This document shows, one piece after another, positions 9,036 through 15,823 of a stretch of DNA of 18,704 nucleotides. Source of the stretch: Pseudomonadota bacterium (GTDB lineage Bacteria; Pseudomonadota; Alphaproteobacteria; Azospirillales; Azospirillaceae); NCBI GenBank assembly GCA_023423695.1, contig JAFAFA010000104.1:1-18704 (forward strand). The letters run 5' to 3'. The translations under genes were made by a program, and so were the position numbers. Every line of letters begins with the position of its first letter. Positions within the stretch are counted from its first letter, which is position 1. Under the pieces are notes generated by a model. The model saw nothing but the letters and a program-made list of their open reading frames with translations. It was not told the origin of the DNA and did not search any database.

Positions 9036-9731
9036 ATGAGCATCGACACGCTTCGCGACGAGATTCTGGTGGCGAGCCTGCCCAATGTGGTGTTCGACGG
9101 CTGGAGCCTGCAGGCCCTGCGCGACGGCACCCAGATGGCCGGGCACGAGCCGTCTGCGCTGCTGCGCGCCTTCCCCGGCGGCGTGACCGACGCGGTGGAG
9201 CATTTCGCCGACTGGACCGACCGCCAGATGCTCGACCGGCTGGAAGCCCAGCCGCTGGCCGAGATGAAGGTGCGCGAGCGCATCTCCCTCGCCGTCCGCA
9301 CCTATTTCGAGGTGCTGGAGCCCTACCGCGAGGCCAAGCGCCGGCAGCTGTCCTATCTGGCGATGCCGCAGAATGTGGCGCTCGGCCTGCGGCTGCTCTA
9401 CCGCACGGTGGACGCGATGTGGTTCGCCGCCGGCGACACCTCCACCGACTACAACCACTATACCAAGCGGGCGCTCCTGTCGGCGGTGGTGAGTTCCTCC
9501 ACCTTCTACTGGCTGGACGACAAGTCGGAAGGGCATGTGGAGACTCGCGCCTTCATCGACCGGCGTTTGGCCGACGTGATGGCGGTGGGCAAGGCGACCT
9601 CGTCGGTCGGCAAGCTCGGCTCGATGCTGAACTTCTTCCCCAATCCCCTGCGTTTCGCCCGCCAAATGCGCCAGCGCACCACCAGCGCCCAGGCCAGCAA
9701 CGCGACCGTGCATATGGCGGAGAACATCTGA
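9036..9731 (+). CDS. COQ9-family protein (ubiquinone biosynthesis; rpsU-divergent family)
   Basis: The 231-residue protein matches the bacterial COQ9 family, whose eukaryotic member binds lipid and assists COQ7 hydroxylase in ubiquinone synthesis. N-terminal residues (to about 60) look like a TetR-type helix-turn-helix fold. The C-terminal half has the family blocks DAMWFAAGDTSTDYNHYTKR and GHVETRAFIDRRLADVM. No membrane segment or export signal is evident; the conserved aromatic and hydrophobic C-terminal helices fit peripheral lipid binding. The ATG at 9036 has GGGAG eight bases upstream; a TTG two codons earlier would leave only two bases. Probably co-transcribed with def and ended by the terminator at 9747. 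The role in bacteria is inferred from the family. Confidence 0.9.
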   Translation: MSIDTLRDEILVASLPNVVFDGWSLQALRDGTQMAGHEPSALLRAFPGGVTDAVEHFADWTDRQMLDRLEAQPLAEMKVRERISLAVRTYFEVLEPYREAKRRQLSYLAMPQNVALGLRLLYRTVDAMWFAAGDTSTDYNHYTKRALLSAVVSSSTFYWLDDKSEGHVETRAFIDRRLADVMAVGKATSSVGKLGSMLNFFPNPLRFARQMRQRTTSAQASNATVHMAENI

Positions 9732-9746
9732 GGGGGAGGCGTGATT

Positions 9747-9780
9747 CGCCCTCTCCCGGGCGGGAGAGGGCGTTTTATTT
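9747..9780 (+). terminator. Strong intrinsic terminator after the COQ9-family gene
   Basis: An 11-bp perfect GC-rich stem (9747-9757 with 9762-9772) and a 4-base loop are followed by TTTTATTT (9773-9780). The U-tract overlaps the stop codon of the convergent TfoX-like gene at 9775-9777, so the two transcription units share their ends. Confidence 0.92.
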
Positions 9781-10137
9781 CCGCTTCGTCTTTGCCGCCT
9801 TCTTCGCAGCGGCCCGCAAGGCCGCCTCGAACCCCGACCGTGCCCAGGGCAGCAGTTCGTCGCGGTCGTCCAGCGCCGAGTCGGGTGGGGGATAGTAGGA
9901 CAGGGTGGTCGGTTTGTCCGGCATCGGCCGGAAGGGCTCCAGGCCCAGCGCGGCGAACGACTCTCGGTTCACGTCGTCCGCCTTGACATACAGCGTCTCG
10001 TCCGCGACCAGCGCAAAGGTCAGCCCGTCGATGGACAGACCATAGCCGCCGAACATGCGGCGCGCCCGCACGTCACCCAGCGGCGCCATCATCTCGCAGA
10101 GCGTGGCGACATATTCGCTGGGCGGCCGGGCGGGCAT
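9775..10137 (-). CDS. TfoX N-terminal domain protein
   Basis: The 120-residue protein is a single TfoX/Sxy N-terminal domain: RRMFGGYGLSIDGLTFALVA and the following LYVKADD are the characteristic core. The C-terminal domain of full-length Sxy/TfoX competence regulators is absent, which is common among alphaproteobacteria. The C-terminus is a run of Ala and Lys/Arg. It follows sspB after 13 bases on the same strand and probably shares its mRNA. Lone TfoX-N proteins have no established role, so I do not infer competence regulation. The stop codon lies inside the U-tract of the convergent terminator. Confidence 0.88.
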   Translation of the reverse strand: MPARPPSEYVATLCEMMAPLGDVRARRMFGGYGLSIDGLTFALVADETLYVKADDVNRESFAALGLEPFRPMPDKPTTLSYYPPPDSALDDRDELLPWARSGFEAALRAAAKKAAKTKRK

Positions 10138-10150
10138 CCGTTGGGAGAGG

Positions 10151-10648
10151 TTACTTCTTGCGGAAGGCGTCCAGCGCGACGACCTCGCCGCGCTTCGGCT
10201 CTTCGGCCGGAGCGGCTTCCTCCGCCTTTTCCTCGACGCGCTCGGCGGCGGGGCGGGGCGGGATGGAGGAGACCTCCGCCGATTCGGCGGCGGCCAACGG
10301 CTGGAACTGCAGCGCGAAATTCACCGACGGGTCGGCGAAGGTGGTGATGGCGGCGAAGGGGATCACCAGCCGTTCATGCACGTTGTTGAAGCTCAGCGTC
10401 ACTTCGAAATGATCGTCCGTCACGTCCAGACCGTAATACTGGAACTGCAGGACGATGGTCATCTCGTTGGGATACTGGGATGCCAGATAGTCCGGAATCT
10501 CGACGCCGGGGAACCCGGTGCGGAAGGTCAGGTAGAAATGGTGATTGCCCGGCAAGCCGCGCTCGGCAACCTCGGTCAGCGCGTCGCGGACAACGCCGCG
10601 CAACGCGGTCTCGACCATGCGGTCATAGCGGAGCTGCTCTTTCGGCAT
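10151..10648 (-). CDS. sspB: SspB-like ClpXP adaptor, alphaproteobacterial type
   Basis: Adaptor that binds SsrA-tagged and other substrates and delivers them to the ClpXP protease. Of 165 residues, about 1-120 form the substrate-binding domain, including GLPGNHHFYLTFRTGFPGV and a strand-rich core ending NFALQF. A flexible linker rich in Ala, Glu and Pro (about 121-150) leads to the C-terminal ClpX-docking tail GEVVALDAFRKK. This is the expected layout of core, linker and XB motif. ssrA lies immediately upstream on the same strand and the TfoX-like gene follows by 13 bases. The ATG at 10648 has only a weak RBS-like GGGAC upstream. Confidence 0.92.
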   Translation of the reverse strand: MPKEQLRYDRMVETALRGVVRDALTEVAERGLPGNHHFYLTFRTGFPGVEIPDYLASQYPNEMTIVLQFQYYGLDVTDDHFEVTLSFNNVHERLVIPFAAITTFADPSVNFALQFQPLAAAESAEVSSIPPRPAAERVEEKAEEAAPAEEPKRGEVVALDAFRKK

Positions 10649-10720
10649 GCTTGGGCGGGTCCCTGATAACGCGATCGGTCTGGCGTTCCGTCGGCGAAAA
10701 GGCCGGTTGCGGACGCTCGG

Positions 10721-10757
10721 AAAAGAGGTGTGGGCCTTCTGTTGCTAGGCGGCCCAC
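10721..10757 (-). terminator. Intrinsic terminator of ssrA
   Basis: On the minus strand GTGGGCC (10757-10751) pairs with GGCCCAC (10736-10730) across a 14-base loop, followed shortly by CTTTT (10725-10721). It lies between the ssrA coding piece and the sspB start, about 70 bases upstream of sspB. An extended or alternative pairing with nearby GGGGCC sequence is possible. Confidence 0.75.
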
Positions 10758-11048
10758 GGCCCCACCCTTAGGCGCTAACCCTCGGGGATTAGGTTTAGGC
10801 TACCAGCCGCCGTTAGGCAGCGAGGCGAGCCTGAGCAACGTTGTCGTTGGCAACTATTGCAACGGCCCGATAACGGCGGAACCATGCCGAGCGAAAACCA
10901 TGCCTTTACCACGCGTGTCGATCCTATTTCGCCCCCAACGACCCCGGTCAACGAGTCCGGTGTATGGTTGGTGGAGGCGCCGGGTACCGCCCCCGGGTCC
11001 ACAACGCTTATTCCACAAGGCGTTTATCGCCATAGTCGGCGAACCGAC
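10738..11048 (-). ncRNA. ssrA: tmRNA (SsrA), circularly permuted two-piece form
   Basis: Rescues stalled ribosomes and tags the nascent peptide for proteolysis. As in other alphaproteobacteria the gene order is permuted. The acceptor piece comes first and ends ...CGCCTCCACCA at 10969. A 32-base spacer (10937-10968) follows, and then the coding piece begins GGGGGCG at 10936 and continues AAATAGGATCGACAC. GGGGGCG pairs with CGCCTCC to make a 7-bp acceptor stem whose third pair is G-U, the alanine identity element. The T-arm is CCGGG-GGCGGTA-CCCGG directly before the acceptor strand. ACACGC near the coding-piece start can pair with GCGTTGT in the acceptor piece as helix 2. The tag frame is at 10813-10851. 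The outer ends are approximate: the 5' end comes from the -10 at 11055-11060 and the 3' end from the terminator. Confidence 0.95.
10813..10851 (-). other. tmRNA tag reading frame, ANDNVAQARLAA-stop
   Basis: Twelve codons and TAA, read from a resume GCC that follows ...AATAGTT, match the UAGU-GCA-type context upstream of known resume codons. With the charged alanine the tag would be A-ANDNVAQARLAA. The ANDN start is typical of alphaproteobacterial tags and may be the SspB-contact part, as in Caulobacter. The terminal LAA is the classic ClpX-recognition end. The tag is shorter than many alphaproteobacterial tags. Confidence 0.9.
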
Positions 11049-11054
11049 GACGCG

Positions 11055-11083
11055 AATATAGGCACTCCGGTCGGGCAAGGGAA
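11055..11083 (-). promoter_or_regulatory. Candidate ssrA promoter
   Basis: On the minus strand TATATT (11060-11055) is a good -10 element. The best -35 at 17-base spacing is TTCCCT (11083-11078), which is weak. The predicted transcription start is near 11048. The divergent thyX gene starts 160 bases away, so the gap must also hold the thyX promoter. Within it TGACGTCA (11093-11100) is a perfect 8-base palindrome of unknown meaning. Confidence 0.5.
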
Positions 11084-11221
11084 GGGGCTGTGTGACGTCA
11101 TCGCCAAATGCGTACCACGGAGCACCGCCGTGGAGCCGCTCCCTGCATGAGGACGGATTGTCCCGTTCCCGTGCCGCGCGCTGTCTGATAAGACTGCCGA
11201 CTTCGTAACCCCGGAGTCACC

Positions 11222-12163
11222 ATGCCGATCACGCCCGAGCAGCGCGACGAAATCGATCGCCTGCGCGCCGTCACCGCCACCACCCGCCGCGCCACCGTCC
11301 CGGCCCTGGAGGACATCCTCTATCAGCCGCTGGAGGTGCTGGACCACGGCTTCGTCCGCGTCATCGACTATATGGGCGACGATGCGGCGGTCGTGCAGGC
11401 GGCGCGCGTGTCCTATGGCAAGGGCACCAAGAAGGTCAGCGAGGATTCCGGCCTCATCAAGTATCTGATGCGCCACCGCCACTCGACCCCGTTCGAGATG
11501 TGCGAGATCAAGTTCCATGTGAAGCTGCCGATCTTCGTCGCCCGCCAGTGGATTCGCCACCGCACCGCGAACGTGAACGAATATTCGGCGCGCTATTCCA
11601 TCCTCGACCGCGAGTTCTACGTGCCGGCGCCGGAACAGCTGGGCGCCCAGGCCGTGGTGAACCGCCAGGGCCGCGGCGACGTGCTGCAGGGCGAGGAGGC
11701 GGCCGACGTCATGCGGCTGCTGCGCGAGGATTCCGAGCGCGCCTACAGCCACTATGAAGAGATGCTGAACCACCGCGAGGACGGCACCGTCATCGACCCG
11801 TCCCGCCAGGGTCTGGCGCGCGAGTTGGCGCGGATGAACCTGTCGCTGAACTACTACACGCAGTGGTACTGGAAGGTCGATCTTCACAACCTCCTGCACT
11901 TCCTGTCGCTGCGCGCCGACAGCCACGCCCAGTACGAGATCCGCGTCTACGCCGACGCGATGCTGGACGTGGTGAAGCGTTGGGTTCCGGCCGTCTACGA
12001 GTCCTTCACCGAATACCGCATGGGCGGCGCCCATCTGTCGCGCACCGGGCTGGACGTGGTGAAGCGCCTGCTGGCCGGGGAGCCGGTGACGCAGGAGGCC
12101 AGCGGCCTGTCCAAGCGCGAATGGCGCGAGCTGATGGACCAGCTCGGCCGCAGCGATTCGTAA
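11222..12163 (+). CDS. thyX: Flavin-dependent thymidylate synthase ThyX
   Basis: Converts dUMP to dTMP with methylene-tetrahydrofolate, FAD and NADPH, without making dihydrofolate. The 313-residue protein has the diagnostic RHRx7S motif (Arg112-His113-Arg114 to Ser122 within RHRTANVNEYSARYS). It also has conserved upstream blocks such as ARVSYGKGTK and LMRHRHSTPFE. The C-terminal LNLSLNYYTQWYWKVDLHNL-type region supplies FAD and dUMP contacts. The length is at the long end of the family, with an N-terminal extension. The ATG at 11222 follows GGAG by five bases. No thyA is present in this window, so the organism may depend on ThyX; that needs the whole genome. The gene is divergent from ssrA and followed after 16 bases by a small TPR gene. 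Confidence 0.97.
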   Translation: MPITPEQRDEIDRLRAVTATTRRATVPALEDILYQPLEVLDHGFVRVIDYMGDDAAVVQAARVSYGKGTKKVSEDSGLIKYLMRHRHSTPFEMCEIKFHVKLPIFVARQWIRHRTANVNEYSARYSILDREFYVPAPEQLGAQAVVNRQGRGDVLQGEEAADVMRLLREDSERAYSHYEEMLNHREDGTVIDPSRQGLARELARMNLSLNYYTQWYWKVDLHNLLHFLSLRADSHAQYEIRVYADAMLDVVKRWVPAVYESFTEYRMGGAHLSRTGLDVVKRLLAGEPVTQEASGLSKREWRELMDQLGRSDS

Positions 12164-12179
12164 GACGGGACGCAATACG

Positions 12180-12614
12180 ATGACGCCGCATCAGGCCGAA
12201 AGCATCTACCGCCAAGGCCTGATCGCCGCGCAGGCCGGCCGCTGGGTCGAGGCGCAGGAACTGATCGCCCAGGCCATCACAGCCCGCCCTGGCGTCGCCG
12301 TCTGGTGGGCCACCTACGGGCTTGTGCTGGAAAGCCGGGGCGATCTGCCGGCCGCGGTGCAGGCGTTCGCCGGGGCGCTGAACCTCGACGACGATCTTGC
12401 CATGGCGATGGATGGCCTGCTGGCGGCGGCGGAAAAACTGGCCGTCGCCGGCCACGTCGCTCTGGCGGAGGGGTGCTACTGTCGTGCGCTGGCGCTCGCC
12501 CCCGCCACGCCGGCCGCTCTGGTCAAAGCCGGCGCCCTGCTGTGGTCGCAGGGGGTTGATCCGGCGGGGCTGCTTCGCCGGGCCGCGCTGCTTCAGCCGG
12601 ACCGCCGTGCCTGA
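12180..12614 (+). CDS. Small TPR-repeat protein
   Basis: The 144-residue protein consists largely of degenerate tetratricopeptide repeats. Clear units are ESIYRQGLIAAQAGRWVEAQ, then WWATYGLVLESRGDLPAAVQ, and a weaker unit around HVALAEGCYCRALALAPATP. Such folds mediate protein-protein contacts; no catalytic domain, signal peptide or membrane segment is visible. It begins 16 bases after thyX and may be co-transcribed with it, though only a weak RBS-like GACGGGA is present. Its stop is 24 bases from the stop of the convergent ruvX. I do not recognise a named family or partner. Confidence 0.8.
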   Translation: MTPHQAESIYRQGLIAAQAGRWVEAQELIAQAITARPGVAVWWATYGLVLESRGDLPAAVQAFAGALNLDDDLAMAMDGLLAAAEKLAVAGHVALAEGCYCRALALAPATPAALVKAGALLWSQGVDPAGLLRRAALLQPDRRA

Positions 12615-12638
12615 TTGAGGGCCTGCCGGAACCTGATT

Positions 12639-13178
12639 TCAGTCCCGGTCGTCGTACTCGTCGTCCCGCCCATCGTCTTCCGCTTCCGCGGCGAGGCGGC
12701 GCTGGTTGGCCAGCATGTCGAGCGCGCCTTGCAGGATGTAGGCGGCGGCCATCTTGTCCACCACCTCGTCGCGGCGCTTGCGGGTCATGTCGGCCTCGCC
12801 GATCATGAATCGCTCCACCGCGGAGGTCGACAGCCGCTCGTCCCAGAAGGCGATCTCCGCCTCCCAGCCCAGCAGGTCGGGCCGCTCCAGCAGATTCTTG
12901 GCGAAGGCGCGCACCGACTCGGCGCGCGGCCCCTCCGTCCCGTCCATGTTCAATGGCAGCCCGACCACCAAGCCGCCGATGCCGTAATCGCGGATGGTCT
13001 TGCCAAGCTCGCGCGCATCCTGGGTAAACTTGGTCCGCTTCAGCGTGCCGATGGGAGATGCGACGATCAGTCCCGGATCGGCAACCGCCAGCCCGACGGT
13101 CTTGGTGCCGACGTCAAGGCCAAGCAAACGTTGGTTTTTGCCCAGCCGGGCCGCGAGTTCGGAGAGGGTGTGGATCAT
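12639..13178 (-). CDS. ruvX: RuvX/YqgF-type pre-16S rRNA nuclease or Holliday-junction resolvase-like protein
   Basis: RNase H-fold protein of 179 residues; the family processes the 16S rRNA 5' end in some bacteria and was first described as a putative Holliday-junction resolvase. LLGLDVGTKTVGLAVADP places the first catalytic Asp at 22. VVGLPLNMDGTEGPRAESVRAF, FWDERLST and DKMAAAYILQ complete the family pattern. The acidic C-terminal tail (EAEDDGRDDEYDDRD) is a notable extension. The ATG at 13178 begins MIHTLSEL; longer in-frame starts run into an AT-rich promoter region and are rejected. The RBS is weak. The gene is divergent from the GNAT gene. Confidence 0.92.
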   Translation of the reverse strand: MIHTLSELAARLGKNQRLLGLDVGTKTVGLAVADPGLIVASPIGTLKRTKFTQDARELGKTIRDYGIGGLVVGLPLNMDGTEGPRAESVRAFAKNLLERPDLLGWEAEIAFWDERLSTSAVERFMIGEADMTRKRRDEVVDKMAAAYILQGALDMLANQRRLAAEAEDDGRDDEYDDRD

Positions 13179-13219
13179 CACCCGACCATAAGGCCGCAGC
13201 CTTGTCACCGCAAGATCGC

Positions 13220-13247
13220 TTGAGTTGTTGTTCAAGATACTTATTCT
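13220..13247 (+). promoter_or_regulatory. Candidate promoter for the GNAT gene
   Basis: TTGAGT (13220-13225), a 16-base spacer and TATTCT (13242-13247) form a reasonable sigma70 promoter in a distinctly AT-rich island. The predicted start is at or one base before the ATG at 13255, which would make the transcript leaderless. Confidence 0.6.
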
Positions 13248-13254
13248 TCTAAGC

Positions 13255-13797
13255 ATGATCTGCGCATCGACCCCGCCCATTCTGTCGCACCGGCCGCTTG
13301 CCGACGGCGACATCCCGACCATCTGCGGATTCCCCCGCAGCGCGGAAGAGCTGTATTTCCTGTTCCCACGTGCGGTCTGGCCGCTGACCCCCGATCAGGT
13401 CCGGGCGACGCTCGGCACCCGCCGCGATCCGACCGTGGTGACCCTGTCCGAAAACGGGCGCGAGCGGGTGGTCGGCTATGCAAACTACGCCACCTTCGAA
13501 GACGGGCGGACCGCCAGCATCGGCAATGTCAGCGTCGACCCGACCCTGCGCCGCCGCGGCATCGCGGAATATCTGGTGCGGACGATGATCGACCGCGCCT
13601 TCGACCACCACCACCTCCCCGAACTGACCCTCTACTGCTTCAACACCAACACGCCGGCCCTGCTGCTCTATGCCAAGCTCGGCATGATGCCGATCGCGCT
13701 GGAGACGCGGGTGACGCCCTGGGGCGATCCGATCGCACTGTTCAAGCTGCGCACGGACCATGCCAGCTGGCGCTCCGCCGCCCCAATCGCAGCCTGA
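13255..13797 (+). CDS. GNAT-family N-acetyltransferase
   Basis: The 180-residue protein has the acetyl-CoA-binding motif A as VDPTLRRRGIAEYLVRTMID, where RRRGIA is the Q/R-x-x-G-x-G/A loop. Upstream is the strand pair VVGYANYATFED with SIGNVSV. Motif B is ELTLYCFNTNTPALLLYAKLGM, a typical RimI-like C-terminal pattern. The acceptor substrate cannot be told from sequence; ribosomal-protein or small-molecule acetylation are both possible. The ATG at 13255 has no Shine-Dalgarno but lies just downstream of a plausible promoter; a TTG ten codons upstream would start inside that promoter. It is divergent from ruvX and 102 bases upstream of gatC, probably as a separate unit. Confidence 0.88.
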   Translation: MICASTPPILSHRPLADGDIPTICGFPRSAEELYFLFPRAVWPLTPDQVRATLGTRRDPTVVTLSENGRERVVGYANYATFEDGRTASIGNVSVDPTLRRRGIAEYLVRTMIDRAFDHHHLPELTLYCFNTNTPALLLYAKLGMMPIALETRVTPWGDPIALFKLRTDHASWRSAAPIAA

Positions 13798-13899
13798 ACC
13801 GGCCCCTCTTGCCTCGCTCATGGCCGGAATCGTTGCGGTTGGCGTGCGCGGGTGTTAGCTTCGCGGCCGATTTCCAATGTTTTGGAAGAGAGTAGAGGC

Positions 13900-14187
13900 A
13901 TGTCGCTCGACAAGGCCACGGTGGCCAAGATCGCGCATCTGGCCCGCATCAAGGTGCCGGACGAGGAACTGGAATCCCTGGCTGGGGAACTTAGCCAGAT
14001 TCTGACCTTCGTGGAACAGCTCAACGAGGTCGACACGAAGGACGTGCCGCCGATGACCAGCGTGGCCGCGCAAAAGCTGCGCCGCCGCAAGGACGAGGTC
14101 ACCGACGGCGGTTACGCCGCGCAGGTCCTGTCGAACGGTCCGGAAACGGCCGAAGGCTTCTACGTCGTGCCCAAGGTGGTCGAGTGA
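13900..14187 (+). CDS. gatC: Asp-tRNA(Asn)/Glu-tRNA(Gln) amidotransferase subunit C
   Basis: Small subunit that stabilises GatA and GatB in the GatCAB complex, which converts mischarged Glu-tRNA(Gln) and/or Asp-tRNA(Asn). The 95-residue protein fits the family: ATVAKIAHLARIKVPDEELE at the N-terminus, the LSQILTFVEQLNEVDTKDV helix, and PPMTSV followed by a C-terminal segment with GFYVVPKVVE. The ATG at 13900 has an AGAGG-like RBS just upstream, and the longer in-frame alternative at 13852 is less likely. Its stop TGA shares one base with the gatA ATG, so the two are translationally coupled. Confidence 0.96.
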   Translation: MSLDKATVAKIAHLARIKVPDEELESLAGELSQILTFVEQLNEVDTKDVPPMTSVAAQKLRRRKDEVTDGGYAAQVLSNGPETAEGFYVVPKVVE

Positions 14188-15668
14188 TGACGGCGCTCAC
14201 GCATCTGACGATGGCGGAGGCCCTCGATGGCCTCGCCAAGAAGGAGTTCACCGCGGTCGAGCTGACCGAGGCGCATGTGCGCGCGGTCGAGGCCGTGCGG
14301 CCCTTCAACATCTTCATCACTGAGACCCCCGACGCCGCCCTGTCGATGGCCAAGGCCAGCGACGAGCGCCGCGCCAAGGGCGAGGCCGGGCCGATGGACG
14401 GCCTGCCCATCGCGGTGAAGGATCTGTTCTGCACCAAGGGCGTTTCGACCACCGCCGGTAGCCACATCCTGGACGGCTTCAAGCCGGAGTACGAGTCCAC
14501 GGTGACCTCCCAGCTGTGGCGCGACGGCGCCGTCATGCTGGGCAAGGTGAACCTGGACGAGTTCGCCATGGGCTCCGCCACCATCACCGCCCATCAGGGC
14601 GAGACGGTCAGCCCCTGGAGCCCCGGCGCGCCCGGCGCCTGGGAGAAGAAGATCGTCGCCGGCGGGTCGTCGGGCGGTTCCGCCGCGGTGATTGCCGCGC
14701 GCGCCGCGCTGGGCGCCACCGGCACCGACACCGGCGGCTCGATCCGCCAGCCGGCCGGCTACACCGGCACCGTGGGCATCAAGCCGACCTACGGCCGCTG
14801 CTCGCGCTGGGGCATCGTAGCCTACGCCTCCTCGCTGGACCAGGCCGGGCCGATGACCCGTACGGTCGAGGATGCGGCGATCATGCTGCGTTCCATGTGC
14901 GGTTTCGACCCGAAGGACTCCACCTCCGTCGACATGCCGGTGCCGGACTTCCGCGCCGCGCTGACCGGCGACATCCGCGGCCTGCGCGTCGGCATCCCGA
15001 AGGAATACCGGGTGGAGGGCCTGTCGCCGGAGATCGCCGCGCTGTGGGACCAGGGCATCGCCTGGCTGAAGGAGGCTGGTGCCGAGCCGGTCGAGGTCAG
15101 CCTGCCGCACACCAAATACGCGCTGGCCGCCTATTACATCATCGCGCCGGCCGAGGCGTCGTCCAACCTCGCGCGCTATGACGGCGTGCGCTACGGCCTG
15201 CGGGTCGAGGGCGGCAACCTCAAGGAGATGTACGAGAACACCCGCGGCGCCGGCTTCGGCAAGGAAGTGCAGCGCCGCATCCTGATCGGCACCTATGTGC
15301 TGTCGGCCGGCTATTACGACGCCTATTACAACAAGGCCCGTCAGGTGCGCACGCGCATCAAGTGGGACTTCGACGAGGCGTTCAAGAGCTGCGACGTCAT
15401 CCTGACGCCGACCGCTCCCAGCACGCCCTTCGCCATCGGCGAGAAGATGGGCGATCCGGTGCAGATGTACCTGAACGACGTCTTCACCGTTCCGATCAAC
15501 CTCGCCGGCCTGCCGGCCATGTCGGTTCCGGCCGGACTCGGTGCCGACGGCCTGCCGCTCGGCCTGCAGCTGATCGGCCGCCCCTTCGACGAGGAGACGC
15601 TCCTGCGTGTCGGCCACGTCGTCGAGAAGGCTGCCAACTTCACCGCGGTTCCGCCCTTCGTGGCGTGA
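14187..15668 (+). CDS. gatA: Asp-tRNA(Asn)/Glu-tRNA(Gln) amidotransferase subunit A
   Basis: Glutaminase/amidase subunit that supplies ammonia for tRNA-dependent amidation. The 493-residue protein carries the amidase-signature triad: Lys78 in LPIAVKDLFC, Ser161 in GGSSGGSAA, and nucleophile Ser185 in TDTGGSIRQPAGYTG. FTVPINLAGLPAMSVPAG and LQLIGRPFDEETLLRV near the C-terminus are standard GatA blocks. The ATG at 14187 overlaps the gatC stop by one base (TGATG), and a GTG one codon upstream is an alternative. gatB does not follow; the unit ends in the terminator at 15685. Confidence 0.97.
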   Translation: MTALTHLTMAEALDGLAKKEFTAVELTEAHVRAVEAVRPFNIFITETPDAALSMAKASDERRAKGEAGPMDGLPIAVKDLFCTKGVSTTAGSHILDGFKPEYESTVTSQLWRDGAVMLGKVNLDEFAMGSATITAHQGETVSPWSPGAPGAWEKKIVAGGSSGGSAAVIAARAALGATGTDTGGSIRQPAGYTGTVGIKPTYGRCSRWGIVAYASSLDQAGPMTRTVEDAAIMLRSMCGFDPKDSTSVDMPVPDFRAALTGDIRGLRVGIPKEYRVEGLSPEIAALWDQGIAWLKEAGAEPVEVSLPHTKYALAAYYIIAPAEASSNLARYDGVRYGLRVEGGNLKEMYENTRGAGFGKEVQRRILIGTYVLSAGYYDAYYNKARQVRTRIKWDFDEAFKSCDVILTPTAPSTPFAIGEKMGDPVQMYLNDVFTVPINLAGLPAMSVPAGLGADGLPLGLQLIGRPFDEETLLRVGHVVEKAANFTAVPPFVA

Positions 15669-15684
15669 CGCGGGCGACATGACA

Positions 15685-15725
15685 GCGAAAAGGGCCGGCT
15701 CGCAGGAGCCGGCCCTTTTCGCTTT
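15685..15725. terminator. Strong terminator after gatA
   Basis: A 17-bp perfect stem (15685-15701 with 15706-15722) with a 4-base loop lies 16 bases after the gatA stop. It contains AAAA and TTTT at its base and is followed by TTT. Because the stem is symmetrical it may also act on minus-strand transcripts of the small gene at 15824. Confidence 0.92.
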
Positions 15726-15748
15726 AAAGCTATTGGATGGAGCCATTT

Positions 15749-15789
15749 CCCTCCCCCGCCCAGCGGGGGAGGGTCAGGGTGGGGGCATC
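15749..15789 (+). repeat. Palindromic GC-rich dispersed repeat, copy C
   Basis: An 11-bp perfect stem (15749-15759 with 15763-15773) around a 3-base loop, followed by a G-rich tail to 15789. It matches copy A (77-117) in inverted orientation at 39 of 41 positions. It lies between the gatA terminator and the end of a convergent small gene, a typical site for REP-like elements. Confidence 0.85.
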
Positions 15790-15823
15790 GTCAGCCGACA
15801 TCCACCCATCAGCCCGACCTGCA

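Noticed and set aside
8172..9713. 513-codon minus-strand frame over def and the COQ9-family gene
   Set aside because: Antisense to two clear genes and overlapping rpsU; no recognisable motif.
10775..11150. Short frames on both strands within the ssrA region
   Set aside because: The DNA is explained by tmRNA acceptor and coding pieces, so these frames are incidental apart from the tag.
14160..15746. 528-codon frame antisense to gatA
   Set aside because: Shadow frame that starts beyond the terminator and has no RBS or domain.
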